Origin: Kryptolebias marmoratus
Taxonomy: Eukaryota; Chordata; Actinopteri; Cyprinodontiformes; Rivulidae
Assembly (NCBI RefSeq): GCF_001649575.2
Contig: NC_051433.1
Span: 23,259,050-23,323,049 of the forward strand
Length of the DNA: 64,000 bases
Reading direction: 5' to 3'
Part shown: positions 28,001 through 41,299 of the stretch, piece after piece
How the letters are laid out: every line of letters starts with the position of its first letter
Numbering within the stretch: position 1 is the stretch's first letter
Translations under genes and position numbers: made by a program
The notes under the pieces: generated by a model
Seen by the model: only the letters and a program-made list of their open reading frames with translations
The model's database searches: none
Told to the model about the DNA's origin: nothing

Positions 28001-30267
28001 ATTTCAGAGGTAGATCCTTTGGGTACGGTGACGTATTAAGATGAAGCTACCTTGTTGTTAGAGGAGAGCACTTCTCTCTTCAGCTTCTCGCACATGTCAT
28101 TTGAAGACTTGAGGCTCCCTTTGAGATTGTCATACTCTCTGTGAAAAGAGGAGAGCTGATAAATATGTGATGATAAAACTCTTACAGAAAAGGTACACAT
28201 AAATAAAGGAAAATCATACATCCTTTTAACAGCTTTGTGTTTTTATTAACCCTGTCAATTGATCTATTTAAACACAATTCAAGCTGATTTCTAGTATCCA
28301 AAGCAAGCCTGAGTCATTTTGGCAGCATTTTAATGAAGGTGTCTGAAGACTAAAGTTATTTTTCCCTTGATATATAAATATATATATATATATTAATTTA
28401 AGGAGGGATGGGCCTCTATTAATCACCTTTAAAAAAAAATGCTTCAACGCGAGTTTGGCTGATTATTTTTTAAATTTACGAAATTAAATGTCCAGAAATA
28501 CCTATGAAGTACTCTGACTTAATCAGCTGTGTTTAATTTCTGAGGATTAAATAAAGCTTGTGCAAATTTAAAATTGCACAAATCGATGTAACCATTACAA
28601 GATATGACCTTTTTGAGTTTGTGGTGCCCCTGGTGCAATAACTCACGTTATTTTAAGTGCAGAACAAGGAAAAGGAGGTTATCGTGAGCAGGACAGTCAT
28701 TAAAAGCATCGATCATCCGGCGTTTTACTTCAAACAGCAGATGATCGTTACAACCAGTGATTGGTATCAGTTTGTTGCCTTGCTCCTTTCAGAACAAGAG
28801 TACCTAATAAGAGTACTCTTATCACACACTGTTCATGAGCTCACTTTCTCAGGGTTTCTAATCAGGCATCACTGGCAACTATAAGTCTGATGGAGCATCT
28901 TTTCCAGACTTCTTATTTAAGTGTATATGAAAGTGCACAAAAGCCTGGACAGCAGAAACTGGGCTAAAAGAGAACTGAAAAAGCCCAACTACAATGTTGG
29001 TTTTAAATTCTACTGCATTTTCAAAGATGCAGAAGTAAGAATAAAGCAAAAGGATTGTTCCAAAAAAGCTTACTTTTTGAGAGAGATGCAGTAAATGGAG
29101 AGCTGCTCCACAGCCGCCTGGCTGACACCCATATCTGTGATCATGGAGTCCACTTCTGCTCTCTGGCCTTGCAACAACACATCCAGGCTGGAAACAGAAA
29201 AATCAGTGCGCAACTATAAATACACACATACTGTTAATCAACTCAAGTCTACTGTATGTCTCATTTTTTATTCATCGTCAAGTAGCGTGCAGATACCTTT
29301 CAAATGTTTTCATTTTGGCCTTCAGTCGGCGGACCTCCTCCTTCGCAGTCTGAACTTCGTTCTGCTGCGTCTCCATATACGTCATCTGTTTCTGTGACAC
29401 GGAAACACGAGTTCATTTCCAGTTGCATAAGGAGTCTGCGGCGATAACGGTCTAAAACAACCCGAAGAAAGCTCACTCTGAGGGCAGCACACAGCATCTC
29501 TTTTTCCATGACCTCTTTCCGCGTACTGTCCAGGTCCCTTTTCTGCTTGTCCACAGTGTCCTTTAAGCTGTCCATCACCTTCTGTTTGTCTCGCCAGCCT
29601 CGCTCTAAAAAGTCATCACACAGACGATCAAATGGCAATACCGACCTCCACTCGACAACAGAATCACAGCACGGTCCGGTTTCTCACCTTTGGAGCTTAG
29701 CAGTGCCTTCATCCGTTCAAGCTCATTCTGGGGAACGGAAATAAAACATCTATCATGGCGAACAATCACAAAGTAATAACCAATCATGTTGGAAGCTCTT
29801 GTATGGGTTACAAATGTTACACCGTCCTCTCAAACTTTTCTGCAGGTGTTGTACCTGCAGGCTCTCAGGGTCTACTGTGCCCTCCTCCTCTCCACCAATG
29901 TCAAAGAACAGCTTGCTGATGATGTGCCGGGTGCTGACCTGTTGTCGGAGCACAAATAATTCAAGTGTAATTGTTATTCTGTGCAGAAGCTTGGCCTAAA
30001 ACTGGTGTTTGTTTTGCAGGTATACCTGTTTCCTGCACTGTGGACAGGTCTTTGTTGGGGCTGTCTGGAACCACTGAAGGAGACTGAGAGAAAAAAAAAA
30101 TCAAACTGCATAAAACCCTGGCATAAACTCAGACAAACTACTGTTAAAAATGATCTTTTCTGAAGTTACCATTCATAGTGAAACGTGTGTCCGCAGTGAA
30201 TGGCAGCGACATCTTTGCAGTGATCAAAGAAATCCGAGCAAATCGTGCAATACGCCCGGATAGGCAT
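25046..30267 (-). CDS. traip: E3 ubiquitin-protein ligase TRAIP (RNF206)
   Basis: RING E3 ligase acting at stalled or converging replisomes and DNA interstrand crosslinks; also known as TRAF-interacting protein. Fifteen coding exons in transcription order: 30267-30170, 30083-30026, 29938-29855, 29727-29688, 29604-29477, 29391-29297, 29187-29074, 28138-28051, 27967-27878, 27795-27707, 27622-27467, 27325-27280, 27187-27083, 26995-26945, 25153-25046; 449 aa (human 469). The start MPIRAYCTICSDFFDH gives the RING (residues about 7-50, ending TCPQCRKQ). Residues about 75-300 are coiled-coil rich. A conserved VRSGYDGLGGRTKFIQP block is followed by the last exon, ending LTLDGFLE. That last exon is separated by a 1.8-kb repeat-rich intron. 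In human TRAIP the C-terminus is a PCNA-binding PIP box; here it looks degenerate. An acceptor at 30289 implies a separate 5' UTR exon. Transcribed divergently from mon1a. Confidence 0.95.
25257..25334. repeat. perfect 32-bp inverted repeat in the last traip intron
   Basis: Arms 25257-25288 and 25303-25334 are exact reverse complements around a 14-base loop (gaagcgaaccatct). Sequence to the left (tagactctcggtcatccggg) and right looks like the same fish repeat in opposite orientations, so two repeat ends appear joined head to head. Confidence 0.9.
25840..26760. repeat. unclassified dispersed repeat, copies in the last traip intron
   Basis: Shares gttatgaacaataatatctt, cttacctgttgtagtaaat, cagcagcagctagctgtag and ttacatagaattttatg with the family at 11560-12075 and 42570-42990. 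The right part (agccattagctcatccggtc, agagctacagtatccac) matches the 41100-41240 copy. Probably two partial copies. Confidence 0.5.
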
Positions 30268-30288
30268 CTTTGTGCCACGACGCTCAAC

Positions 30289-31379
30289 CTGTTACATAGA
30301 AACCAAACAGTTGCAAGAAAAGCCACGTTTCCCCACGAACAGCGTACACGTTTATAAAGCTGCATCTCCTACCCTGTGTGTCACAACATGTCGTTTCATA
30401 ACACGACAGCTAAAGTAGTACGGGCTAACAATAATTTGGGGATCTTTATACTTACCAAACGAAGATGCTACAGTTAAGTCCTCCGTAGAAACATCAAGCA
30501 TCCCTAATCTTACGTGTATCGTTTTACTTTAACTCTCTTTAAAATGAACGTAGAAGAAAGAGCCTAGTTAGCTAAAGGTAACACAAAGCTAACTACATCT
30601 GTTTCCCCGCTGGATGTTCAAACACAAGCTCCGCCCCCCGACGTTGCGTTCACTGTCGTCGTTACATTACCTGTTTAGCAAAATAAAATACCAGTAACAG
30701 CAAAAAACACGATTTAACACAGATTGCAAGAGATTTTAAAAAGCGTTTCTCCCAAACTAACGATACAATCTCGAAAGACGTTACAATTTGTCAAGATTTT
30801 GTAAATTTCTTGCATTATGTGACTTCTATACCGTTTACAAACCCTGAAGCAATACTTTTCACTTATCGCTTGAGCATATGTGTCAGTCCTGTTATTTCCC
30901 CCAAGATTAGATAAATAATTATATCTACCTAAATTCTGCGAGTTCTGTTATTTTATTTTGGACTAAACTTTCTTTTCTTGGCTTGAGTGGGAACACATTA
31001 TTTGATCTTTGAAGTTCTTTGAATGCACCATAAGAAAACAAATATTCTCAATAATGTGACGTGTAATATTGAGCTGGCATACCGAAAACTAAATGTTTTA
31101 AATTATTGTTACGGAAACATTATCGTTAATATTTAACCGGTTTAGCTTTGTACCCTTTAAAAAACAAAAAAACAAAACGTAAACTGCGGCCAAATCTTTG
31201 ATTAGATTTTACATTTTTCCTGAGAAGAACTTCATATCCCACAATTCCTACTTCCGGAATCTAACTGGGCACGTTCCAAAGCAGAAGAAGTACTTCTGTT
31301 TGATATAGCTAACTGCTGCAACTGCTACAGACGAGGCGAGGAGTTCATTTATTAAATACGGATGCCGTGGAAATGAAAG
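30289..31379. promoter_or_regulatory. divergent traip / mon1a promoter region
   Basis: traip reads leftward, mon1a rightward. A GC-box-like agctccgccccccgacgttg lies at about 30627-30646 on the traip side. A likely mon1a 5' UTR exon ends with the donor aaatgaaag|gtaaaa after 31379 and contains a short upstream ATG (31362) that stops within four codons. Transcription starts are not determined. The 600 bases between are AT-rich without a recognised repeat. Confidence 0.5.
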
Positions 31380-31849
31380 GTAAAAACTTTGAAATTAGTA
31401 TGATTTGTAATGAGAAGTTTTGAATGGAATGAAGGCCTAGTTACTTAAAAAAATCTTCGAGTTAGCCTTGCATCTTGTTGTCAATCCGCTAGAGTCAGCT
31501 CTGTAAATAACTTGGCTTCGAAGTTCTGATAAAATGACTCGTCTCCGTGAGGTCTGAGTAACTAAAGGATGTGAGAAAATATAGCACCACAGGACCACAG
31601 TTTTTGTTCTCTAGTTTAGTTTCAAATCAGCCATTGCAGCTCTAAAGTAAAGTCACTTTTAACAATTAAAAACGTGTTTAAAGTCAGACTACTTGCGCCT
31701 TGGACGCTATTTTAACCCGCTGGACATGAACAGCTTGTTTATTAGTAGCAGCCACCGTCAGTCACGAAGTTGCCGACCTTTGTTCCCTTCTCTCTGTCTG
31801 TCTGTCTGTACTTCCGGCCAGGTGTGCGTCCCTGCTACAAGCAGCAGTG

Positions 31850-34800
31850 ATGGAGGAAGGAACGTCCTGGGAAAACGGAAGCCTCGCCCCTGTGGATCGG
31901 CTGCGCTCGGAGAGGGCGGACAGCCCCACCCCGGGTCTGGTGGAGGGGACTGAACCAGGTGAGCTCAGCTCCTCACGTTTATATCAGGGAGAAGTCACAC
32001 CCAGTCGGAGTGTGATAAAGTGATTGTTTTAATGTGCATCGTTAAAGCATAGCACAGTATAATTGGCATTTACATAAAAGTGCATCTGCCTGCATGCCAT
32101 AATGCTGTGTGTGTTGGCTTGTCTGTCTGTGATCTACATCTCACAAACCAGGACAAATTTTACTGAAACTCACAGAAACTATTAGTTGTACAATTACAAC
32201 GGATTAATTTGAAGTCAATTCAAGATGGCTGCCACAGCTAACTGACCTAAAAACACAACAACAACAACACAAAACAATAGTTATAACTCCATCAATATTC
32301 CAGATATTGACCTAAGATTTGGTGTGACAGTACCTGAGAGTGATCCCTGACACATTTTCTGAGCTCTACCAATTTTTGCAAGGTCTTTTAAAAAATTATT
32401 TCCATTTCCTATTTGCAATCAGCTCTGTTTGTCCCTTAGTAAAATAACTTGTGAACCACTTGGCAGATTTTAATGAAATGTTAAAGAAATAATCACTGGA
32501 TGGACATTTATAGCAGGACACAAAAATGGATATAACTTTGTCGATTTTATGGATATTAGACATAAATTTGGTGTGGTAGTAGCTGAGAGTCATTCCTAAC
32601 AAATACTCCAAATGCTACTCATTGGACGAGTTCTCTGCTTAAAACTTCTGCGCAAACTGTTAAAGCCACACTTGTTTGTTAGCAAACTATCTCATCGTCT
32701 GGACAGATTATATTGAGACTTTCTGAAAGTATTCATTAACTTTTGGAGTCATTCACTGTTGGGGCGTCAGCTGCTCAGGAAGTAGGCGTCCGTCCTGTAA
32801 CATGTTAACATGTCTTTCAAGGTTTGACTAACTTATTTCTCAACATAAGATGATCTCAGTTTAAAACTCTGGCGTGAAAGGTGGAGGGGGATATGCATTC
32901 CTCCAAGTAATGCTAGGCCTTTAATTAGATTGCGTAAGCCATTTTGCAGAAATTCTCCATCTGATATTGCAAAAAAACATGCAGCGGTTTAACGCCGGCT
33001 CATAGTAAGGGCTGTGTTTGCTATGAAAAGGCCTGATTGTGCACATCTTGTGCTATAAAGCAGTATCAGGAAATTATGCAATCTGTTACCAAGAGCGATT
33101 TTGTTTTACTTTATCATAGCTTCTTTAAAAAGTGGTCACCATATAAACAACTCTGTTTTTTTGTGACAAACTCCATACTTTGGGATTGTGCTCAATAATC
33201 CTTCCCTCCTTAGTTTTTCAGCTTTTATGTGCTGCTTCTCCTGCCAAAACCTCACTTTGTTTTTCTCATAATGTCTCTTAACCACACCATGGAAAATGGT
33301 TCTCTCTGCATTCTTTAAGGCTGTGTGACAGTTAGAATAAATAGTTTTGAACAATTTAAAGGACTTATTAGCAAAGATGTGGTCAGAATATGTGCTGGGG
33401 ATGATGCTAAGCCACTGCTACATCACGTTTAATCTTAATATCTGTAAAATTACCTGAGTTATAGGCATTTTATTTTTGCTAAAGTCATGTTGTTATGGTG
33501 GCAATTTTAAATTGGGTTAAGTCCAAAAGTTAATCAGTTATAGATGTAAACCTAATAATTACTCTGTGATATTTGACTAATGGTCTAGTCAAACACACAC
33601 ATGCACTCATACACGAGACGGGGAAAAACCTTTGTCAGTGGGCAGTAACAGCTGTGTTCAATAAGGCTTCACTACTTCATGAAGAACATTTATATCTGCT
33701 GTCTTTTAACATGTATCCCTATACTTTAATGCAGGTGCGGGTCAGAGGAGTGCCATGTTTGTTCATGCGCAGTCCTTTGAAGATCTGACCGCTGAGGCTG
33801 AGAAAGAGGCCCAGAGGGCGGCTGAGCTGGACCAACCAGACGGACATGATGCAGAGGAGTTCAAGGCGCTGGTCGGAGAGAAACCCTCAGAGAAGCAGCA
33901 CAGCAAGGACTTTTCATCTGATTCATCTGAGAGCAGGACCAAAGAGGAGGAGGATGTGTCCAGCGAGGCGTGGCGCAGTCACAAGAAACACGTGTTTGTG
34001 TTGAGCGAGGCCGGAAAGCCCATCTACACTCGCTACGGCACGGAGGAGGCTCTGTCCAGCACCATGGGGGTGATGATGGCTCTGGTATCCTTCGTCGAGG
34101 CTGAGAAGAACATCATCCGCTCCATCCACGCAGGTCAGCCTGTACTTTGATAGTAACACCGATCATAAGTTATAACTATCTTTATCAAATACAGCACAAA
34201 TTCTGAAACCAAATTCTCAATCAATCAAGTGGTGACAGGGCCATGTTTCCCACTGTAAAGCAGCCCCTCATCTTTTAAAAAACAGTCTGTAAACATCTAG
34301 GAGCTGAGGAGAGCAGCTTCTAAGGTTTTGGAGGGGAATGTTATCCCGTTCTAGCTGTTAAACAGTCCTGAGTCTTTGCAGAATTTTTTGTTTCTTGATG
34401 CACCAGATGTTTTCAGTTGTTGAGGTCTGGACTGCAGGGAAACCAGTTCAACATCTGGACTCTTCTTGTATGAAGCCATGTTGTTGTAATGGATGCAGTA
34501 GCAGTTTAACATTGTCTTGCTGAAATATGCAAGGCGTTCCCTGAAAAAGATATTGTCTGGATTGGCACATTTTAAATGAGCTTTGGTTCAAAGAAGATGG
34601 CAGCAATTCTGAATGGTGTTCACATATGGCTTCATCTTCGCCTGATAGAGCTTTAAGCAGCATTTATGGATGGTGCAGTGAACTGTGTTTACAGACAGTG
34701 ATCTGTGGAAGTGTTCCTCAGTCCATGCAGTGATGTCCAGAACAGAATCAGACCTGCTTTAATACATTGACACATATTTTTGGATGCAGTTTTTCACTGA

Positions 34801-37800
34801 CTGGTGAACCTCTGCCATCTTTACTTCTGAGAGATTCAGTCTCTCTAAAATGCTCTTTTTATACCCAGTCCTCACACTGACCTGTTACCAATTAACTTAA
34901 TTAGCTGCAAAATGCTCCTCCAGCTGTTTCCTTTTCTTACTACGGTACTTACTTTGCCCCTGTCCCAACATTTTTGAGATTTGTTGCTGCCACAAAATTT
35001 AAAATTACCATTTAAAAAAAAAGGTATAATTTCTTAGGTTAAACATTTGATATGTTTACTATTTAGTATTTACTATTGATTGTGAATAAATATGGATTTG
35101 TGAGATTTGCAAATCATTTCGCTCAATTTTTATTTACATTTTACACAATGTCCCAAATTTCTTGGAACTGAGTTTGTATAAAAATCAGTCCTTCTTTCTT
35201 CCTTTCACGTTTGTTTTAGATGGTTGTAAAGTGGTTTTCCTCACCAAGAGTCCTCTGGTCCTGGTGGGCGTGTCTCAGACCTGTCAGTCGGACAAGGAGC
35301 TGCTGCGAGAACTTCAGTACATCTACTACCAAATCGTCAGCCTGCTCACCCTCACCCAGCTCAATCACATCTTTCAGCACAAGCAGAACTACGACCTGCG
35401 CCGCCTGCTGGCCGGCTCTGAGTACCTCACAGACAACCTGCTGCACCGTCTAGAGCGGGACCCCGGCCTGCTGCTGAGCGCCGTCACCTGCCTGCCCGTG
35501 GCCAGCTCCGCCAGGGACGTCGTCTCGTCAAGCCTACAGGCGGCCAAATCCAAAAACTTAGTGTTCTCCATCCTGCTGGCTGGCGACCGCCTGGTCACTC
35601 TGGTCAGGAAGAAGGACCAGTTCCTGCACCACATAGACTTGCACCTGGTCTTCAACCTCGTCGGCTCGTCTTCGTCCTTCCGGGAGGGCGAGGGCTGGAC
35701 TCCCATCTGCCTGCCAAAGTTCAACACGGCTGGATTTTTCCACGCCCACATCTCTTACCTGGAGCCCACGTCGGAGCTCTGCCTCATCCTGGTCTCCACC
35801 GACAGAGAGGACTTTTTTAACATGTCCGAGTGCAAGCACCGCTTCATGGAGAGGCTGAGTAAGCGCAGCGCCTACCAGACCCTGAAGGAGGCGCTCAAAT
35901 GTCCAAGTTACTCTGTGGAGCAGGTTGGCATCCCGGAGCTCAGACACTTCCTGTACAAATCTAAGAGCTCAGGGCTGTACACCAGGTGAGTACTGATACC
36001 TGGTGACATGTGATTGAAAGTTACATTTCCTTCTGTTAAAAAGTAACTCAAATAATGAAATGATAATTTCACTGTCTAACATTGTTATTTTAGTATCACT
36101 TGAAAATGACAAAGACTTAAAACTACAAGCCAATTAAATAAGTTGTTTTTTTTTAAATATATTTTCTTCAGTACAGAGAGTTATACTATGGAGCAAGTTC
36201 CACAGATCAGAGCTTTCTTCCTTTAGCCTGATGTAACAAAGCCTTAAACTACTAAGTAATTACCGACACTACAACAGTCACTTTGTTAACTCAGACTTTC
36301 TGCTTTATAAGTGGTCACATGACATGGGGCATCTCATGCATCATTTGACACTTTTACTGCTCAAAATACACAAATCCAACAAAAAGACAGGGGGGGGGGC
36401 GCAGCTTTGAGACTTTATTCATAAAGGGCAACAGAATGTAGCCTGTTAATAGAAAGTCAAGAAACAAGAAGACACTGTTGCCACAGTTAGGACATGCATG
36501 AGAGGAATATCCCTCCTATGTTGAAGGAAACCGTTGGTTATAAATCAGAATAAACTACATGCTGCTCTTTAGGTTGAGACAGGAAAATTTAAAGCTTTTT
36601 ATTTAACTCTGACTCTGTTCCATAATGTGCAAATCACTTCAGTAATCAAATCAAATATGTTATTTATTAAATATTCTCTGATGTTCAGAGGTACTGACAA
36701 ATTAAATCTAATATTAACTGTTTAATGGATTCCTCAGCAAATCCAGAAAAAATCAAAAATACGTATTCAACCCTTTGGATGTTGTCAACTTGATGCGGTT
36801 CTAACAATGTTGCGTTGCCTGATCCACACAATTGTTTTCTTATTATTAGTTCTTATTATAGTCTAATTGCAGCTTCTTCGTGGCCCACAGCAGAGTATTC
36901 AAGATTCAAAGGATATTTTTCAGCTGTTCCTTGTGCTGAAAATCACACAAGTTAATAAAAAATAAGTTCTGATCAAACTGAAAGTGTTTTACTTCACATT
37001 AGAATGACTCTGCCTAAAGATTGGATGATTAGATTAAACTATATCCCTGAACAAACATTGTTTGTGAATGAATTTAACAAATTAAATGCAGACATTTAAT
37101 CAACACTTACAGTAAATGCGTCGCATCGAGGTAGAATTTTTATCTTTGTATTATCTGACGACCTGACGTTAAATTTGAAATCTTGCAACTCTGAGCAGAA
37201 CTTTAAATTGTTACAGTCTAATTTTTCTCTGAGAGATCATTAAGAACAGAATCAGTGAGCTTCTTACAGACAGTTATCCAAAACTTTGGCTCAACTCATC
37301 AGCAGATTAGGAGCTCTGTTACCATGGTGATCCAGCTGGGCTCAAAGAGATCCTCCCTCTTGACACTGAAAACTCAGACTTTCGGCACAACACAGCTGGC
37401 TAAACAGGAAATCTCATTTCATAGAACAACCCTTATATCTTGTCTTTCCAGTCCCGAGTTTCCGGTGGTGTACCGGTCTGACGAAGAGCAGGAGAGGCTG
37501 ATGGGACTGTACCAGGACCTCCACAGCAGTTTGCACCATCCAACCAGACCTCTGCGCTTCTTCTACCGCTGCAGCGAGACCGAAAACCTTCTGGCTTGGG
37601 TAAAAGATTGTTCAACATTATGGCTTTATGCTAAAGTTGGTTAGGGTTTGATTTTCAAACTTCACAAGACAAACGGCTAACCTCAGTTTTTAGATTGTAT
37701 GTTTCTTTCTTTTTCCAAGTCTGTAAGTACAGAAAAAGAAACGGGAGCTGAACTTTAAAATGTTCATGCCCTGAAAACAGGCTGTCAGCTTATTTCTTCG

Positions 37801-38897
37801 TCCAGATAAATTCACAACAAATATTCCATCATAATATATGTGCTGAAAACAACATCACTGATATTTTTCTTTACTCTGTTTGATTACATAATAGTTTTAA
37901 GAAAGTGACACATAAAAGTGTAAAGTTTGTAAACATAATTGTACTGAACTGTCCCAAAAACACATTTCATCTCTTAATCTTTCACTTACTTTGCCAACTG
38001 AAGCACAACTCTGTTATAATGTGACTTTTTTTTTAAAGCAAAATATTTTCCCTTTAATTAGTATTATCACAATAATTGTCATCATATTGGGGTGGATTTA
38101 TAAGTCAAATATGATGTGAAAATGTAATTCTGTCCTTACATAGAAGACGACCCAAAAAGTAAAAAAGTAAACATCCAAATCCCGCTGGGTTACATGTTGC
38201 AGCCAGTGCCTCGTGACAACACTGATTATTATTATATCTCAGTTTAAATCACTGTTGGATATAAAAATAAAAATCTTCAGAAAAAAGAAAACAGGCATTT
38301 GAAATGATGCAGTAAAATCATGAAACGTTTACTAGGTTATTTAATGTTCTTTAATTCTGTAACTGTACACTTTACCTTCAGGGTAAAAGTAGTTTAATAA
38401 TGAAGGTATTTTTAGGATCAGTAATCCTGCAATAAAGGGTTAATCCACTGCCTATTACAAACATTAACACTGCCAAATACAGACTTCAGTCAGAGAAATA
38501 ATTGTCCTTCGTGTTGAAACATAATATGAAGAAATGTTGTAATGCTCCAGATTAACAACACTTGCAAAATACTCTGCAGTACTTATTTACTCTAGCTGTG
38601 TTTTGAAGGCGAAGGGTGTAACGTTTAATGTTTAGGAAGCTTTTCACATCTGTTAGACTTCTAGCGAGTCAGCTTGCACATTGAAATTAGTTTAGTTCTG
38701 CTTCACCCAGCTGTAACGCCCATCATCATCTGTTCGTTGTTTAATTCCCTCCTCAGGTGACCAGCGGCTTCGAGCTCTACCTCTGCTTCAGTCCTCTGGC
38801 GACCAAGGCCTCGGCCGTGTCCGCGGCCAACAAACTGCTGAAGTGGATCAGGAAGGAAGAAGATCGCCTTTTCATCCTGAGTCCGCTCACATACTGA
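31850..38897 (+). CDS. mon1a: vacuolar fusion protein MON1 homolog A
   Basis: Subunit of the Mon1-Ccz1 complex, the guanine-nucleotide exchange factor that recruits Rab7 to endosomes and so drives early-to-late endosome conversion. Five coding exons: 31850-31958, 33735-34133, 35220-35985, 37452-37599, 38757-38897; 520 aa, slightly shorter than human MON1A because the acidic N-terminal part is trimmed. The start is [22 protein letters not shown] and [20 protein letters not shown] mark the conserved N-terminal half. Longin-type blocks are [41 protein letters not shown] and STDREDFF, and the C-terminus is [17 protein letters not shown]. Exon 3 encodes about half the protein and is GC-rich compared with its flanks. 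No damage seen. MON1A rather than MON1B is preferred on sequence and on synteny with traip and mst1r. Confidence 0.96.
32100..33650. repeat. mixed dispersed repeats in mon1a intron 1
   Basis: Blocks such as caagatggctgccacagcta (32221-32240), gtggtagtagctgagagtcattc (32573-32595, quoted in part) and aagtaatgctaggcctttaa (32906-32925) recur in related form at 42960-43400 and 44290-44360. They appear to be several partial copies of one non-coding dispersed family. No ends or coding sequence can be defined. Confidence 0.5.
34232..35176 (-). mobile_element. second Tc1/mariner copy, minus strand, one end missing
   Basis: Same family as 21736-24186, reversed. The 5' terminus of the element is at the right, ending agtttg at 35176 before TA; the other terminus (roughly 200 bases) is missing at the left. 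The transposase remnant has stops, frameshifts and internal deletions. The right end is only 43 bases upstream of mon1a exon 3 (35220). Confidence 0.85.
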
Positions 38898-39336
38898 GCG
38901 CTCGCTGCTGGCTGACCTCCTGAGACCAAAAAAAAAAAATACACAGAGGCTTGCTTTTTACTGTGTGGCCTGATGCCAAAAACCCACATCAGATGATGGA
39001 GTAGAAAGCCTCTCACTGTAGACAAACGATTGTCAGAGCTATGCATTTCTTTAATCCTGGGATATCACTGATTTAATTCTTAGGTTTGTGATTTAACTGG
39101 CTGTGCAATGAAGATAAATTAAAGCAGTATTTTAAATGGGTAGCTTTGTTTTATTTAGAACTTTTATTCTGATTGCCAGGTGAAAGCAGCATCAACGCCA
39201 CTGATGACCCTGAAACCTGCAGTGTTCGGTTGCTGTCGACGATCTGAATGAACAGTTGTTTTACTGTAACAGAGCTGTTGTGAAATAATGGTGTTGCTGT
39301 TTGCCTTTTTTAACGCTATAAGCTTTCTTCCAACAA

Positions 39337-39342
39337 ATTAAA
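39337..39342 (+). terminator. candidate mon1a poly(A) signal ATTAAA
   Basis: ATTAAA 440 bases after the stop. An earlier ATTAAA lies at 39118-39123. Which is used cannot be told from sequence. Confidence 0.4.
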
Positions 39343-39769
39343 ACTGGATCAAAAAAAAAAAAAATCTGGAAACACAAGCAGCATTATAATGTCTCTGTTT
39401 CTTAGAAGATGGCAAAACCTGTTAGCCACATTTCTTTTTACCTCTGCACACTCCATGTTTCCAAGAAAGTGGAAACTGTTTTTGGTTTGTTTAATACTCT
39501 GTGTCCATTTGCATGTGTTCTCCTGTCTATTAAAAGTGTTAGGGTGGCCATTTTGAAGCGGGGGTTCTGTGGAAAGGCTATTAATGATTATTGTAAATTG
39601 GCCTAAATCTAAAAGCTTTCATAGCCATTAATGCAAGTCCTGTTTTATAAACCTTTACGCCTCTGTCAGGTTCTCATTCCACTGTTTTTTCCTCATAAAT
39701 TTGATATTCCTGTGCTAAAGCTAGCTGCTGCTAATGGTGCTTGTGCATAATCATAAAATTTGAAGTAAA

Positions 39770-41040
39770 TTAAAGGCAGTAATAATGGTTTGTAAAATAA
39801 GGTTTGCATGTTCTCACTGTAATAGAGATGAGCTGGAATGGCCACTGATGGTGCTGGGCAAGATTCATCGCCGCCATCTTCCTAGGTGCTACGTCTACCG
39901 CTGTGTGTTGTTTACAAATCGAAGCCACACATTGCTACCACCTTGTATGTGCTGTATGCTGTGTAATCAGTCCAAAAAACACAGACAAATAACCTTTCTT
40001 GACTTAAATAAAAATACCATACACATAAAAAACAAGAGAGCAGAGTATTCTTTAATGAACCTCCCTGCAAGCTCTGTCAAGCATTAGCGAAGGCAAAATG
40101 GAGAACTGGTGAACTTCCAGTACCATAATTATAATACGATACTGGAAGTTCAGCAAGTGCAGTAATCATTGTAGCCAGACCAGAATGTAGCTCACTTTAA
40201 GTATGTAAGTACTTTTGTTTAACTAGTCTAACCAGATTTCTGCTGCCAGTCTGTAGTTAATTGCACTTAGACTAATATCTTCATGTATATATGTAGTCTT
40301 TTTTCGTATAATTTTGTAACTATTTAAGCCTGATATATCATGCACTTCAGCATTTTTACAAGGGTAACTCAGTTTTTGTTCAGCTTATACATTATGTTAC
40401 TATTTAGCATATAAATTCTACTTATAAAATTGAAAAAATAGCTTGGTACTACTGATGTGCAATATTTAAGTCAATGTGTTCCTAATATTGATGATATATT
40501 TTCAGTTAGCTCGTAAATGTCTACCCTCATTACCCTGCCTTAAAGTAATTATAGTTATTTAGTCTAGAGAGAGCGACGTCCGTATGGTCAGTGTATTCAA
40601 CTAGTATTTTTAAAGGAAAAAAAATATAATGCCAGTTTCATCAGTTCTAACAATTATTAAGTACTTTGGCTGAGGAAATATTTTCTTTCCTCACATATCT
40701 ATGACCTGCTGAGGACGCTACGGACGCCACTTAGCACCTGTCAAGATGGCGGTGCAAATTCTCTCATTAGCACGGCTGGCACTGTGATTAGCCATCCCAG
40801 CGTATGAACTGCTGCGACAGTCAGTGTATTCGACTAGTATTTCCAAAGGAAATAAATAAACGAATAATGAATAAATGTAATGCCATGTCCTTTGAAATTT
40901 GAGTTTCGATAATTCTAATAATTGTTGAAACTTTGTCTTTTTTGGCTGAGTAATTTTTTTCCCCTCACATATCCATGGCATGCTGAGGACGCCACATAGC
41001 ACCTACCAAGATGGAGGCACAAATTCTCTCCTCGTTAACA
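39770..41040. repeat. unclassified ~1.2-kb dispersed repeat, copy A
   Basis: Aligns along most of its length with 51110-52290: ggccactgatggtgctgggc versus gaccactaatgctgctaggc, then gccatcttcctaggtgctac / gccatcttgctaggtgctac, atgctgtgtaatcagtccaa / atgctgtgtagttagttcca, and aaatgtctaccctcattacc / aaatgtctaccctcactacc. Its right part is internally duplicated (40589-40775 against 40822-41040). It lies in the mon1a-mst1r spacer. No open frame of note. Confidence 0.75.
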
Positions 41041-41299
41041 AAAAGATTAGACATCCCAATGACTTATGTACTAGTCTCAATGTTTTATATACGATGTGTC
41101 ATTGTCTGACTAGCCATTAGTTCGTCAGTCTGGTCAGAATGAAACTTGTTTTCTCCAAACCGAGGTTCTTCGAAGCAATATCTACAACACGTAAGATATC
41201 AATTGTTCATAACTTTCCTAGAAAACTTTACTTCACAAGTTAGGAACTAGCACTGTCTTTTGACACTATATTTTTATTTTAAAATAAATCAAATTTAAA

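Noticed and set aside
40111..40151. 12-bp inverted repeat gaacttccagta / tactggaagttc
   Set aside because: Short, with a 17-base spacer inside repeat copy A and no conserved counterpart in copy B; likely chance or local slippage.
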